This document shows, piece by piece, positions 6,076 through 6,100 of a stretch of 6,100 nucleotides of DNA. The first letter of the stretch is position 1, and every line of letters starts with the position of its first letter. The position numbers and the translations under genes are program-made. Source of the DNA: Deltaproteobacteria bacterium (GTDB lineage: Bacteria > Myxococcota_A > UBA796 > UBA2385); the NCBI GenBank assembly GCA_003694325.1, contig RFKJ01000619.1, forward strand, positions 1 through 6,100. The letters are read 5' to 3'. Below the pieces are notes generated by a model. That model worked only from the letters and a program-made list of their open reading frames with translations, was not told the DNA's origin and ran no database searches.

Positions 6076-6100
6076 CCTCGCTCCACCGCCCCCCGCGCCC

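Overview
The window is very GC-rich (roughly 70% by eye, strongly G/C in third codon positions). It carries one apparent operon of four genes, all read on the minus strand, so transcription runs from about 6050 down past position 1. There are no tRNAs, rRNAs, insertion sequences or CRISPR repeats. The composition, a near-consensus sigma-54 promoter and the density of two-component parts suggest a Myxococcota or other deltaproteobacterial-type bacterium. This is inference; no marker gene is present.

Layout in order of transcription. (1) 6021-6100: a -24/-12 (sigma-54) promoter candidate and a short leader. (2) 6020-5601: a stand-alone histidine phosphotransfer (HPt) protein whose early codons contain a long hairpin with a UUCG loop. 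(3) 5604-4651: a response regulator with REC and GGDEF domains (predicted diguanylate cyclase), overlapping the HPt gene by 4 bases with a strong Shine-Dalgarno. (4) 4583-2070: an 837-residue fusion of an alpha-oxoamine synthase (BioF/serine palmitoyltransferase/CqsA fold type) with a BioF2/FemAB-like GNAT acyltransferase. (5) 2060 to beyond position 1: a soluble hybrid histidine kinase with an unrecognised N-terminal domain of about 185 residues, then HisKA, HATPase and REC. It starts 9 bases after the enzyme stop and in the same reading frame; its 3' end lies outside the window.

Working together: the kinase-attached REC, the separate HPt and the REC-GGDEF protein form a complete potential phosphorelay (His to Asp to His to Asp) ending in cyclic di-GMP synthesis. 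A lipid-type alpha-oxoamine synthase sits in the middle of it. Pairing such a synthase with a hybrid kinase recalls the CqsA/CqsS and LqsA/LqsS alpha-hydroxyketone signalling loci. The fused GNAT half instead recalls the sphingolipid pair of serine palmitoyltransferase and a GNAT-type bacterial ceramide synthase. The main hypothesis is an operon that makes an acyl-amino-ketone or ceramide-like molecule and couples its level, or the membrane state it reflects, to cyclic di-GMP. The enzyme product and the kinase ligand cannot be read from the sequence.
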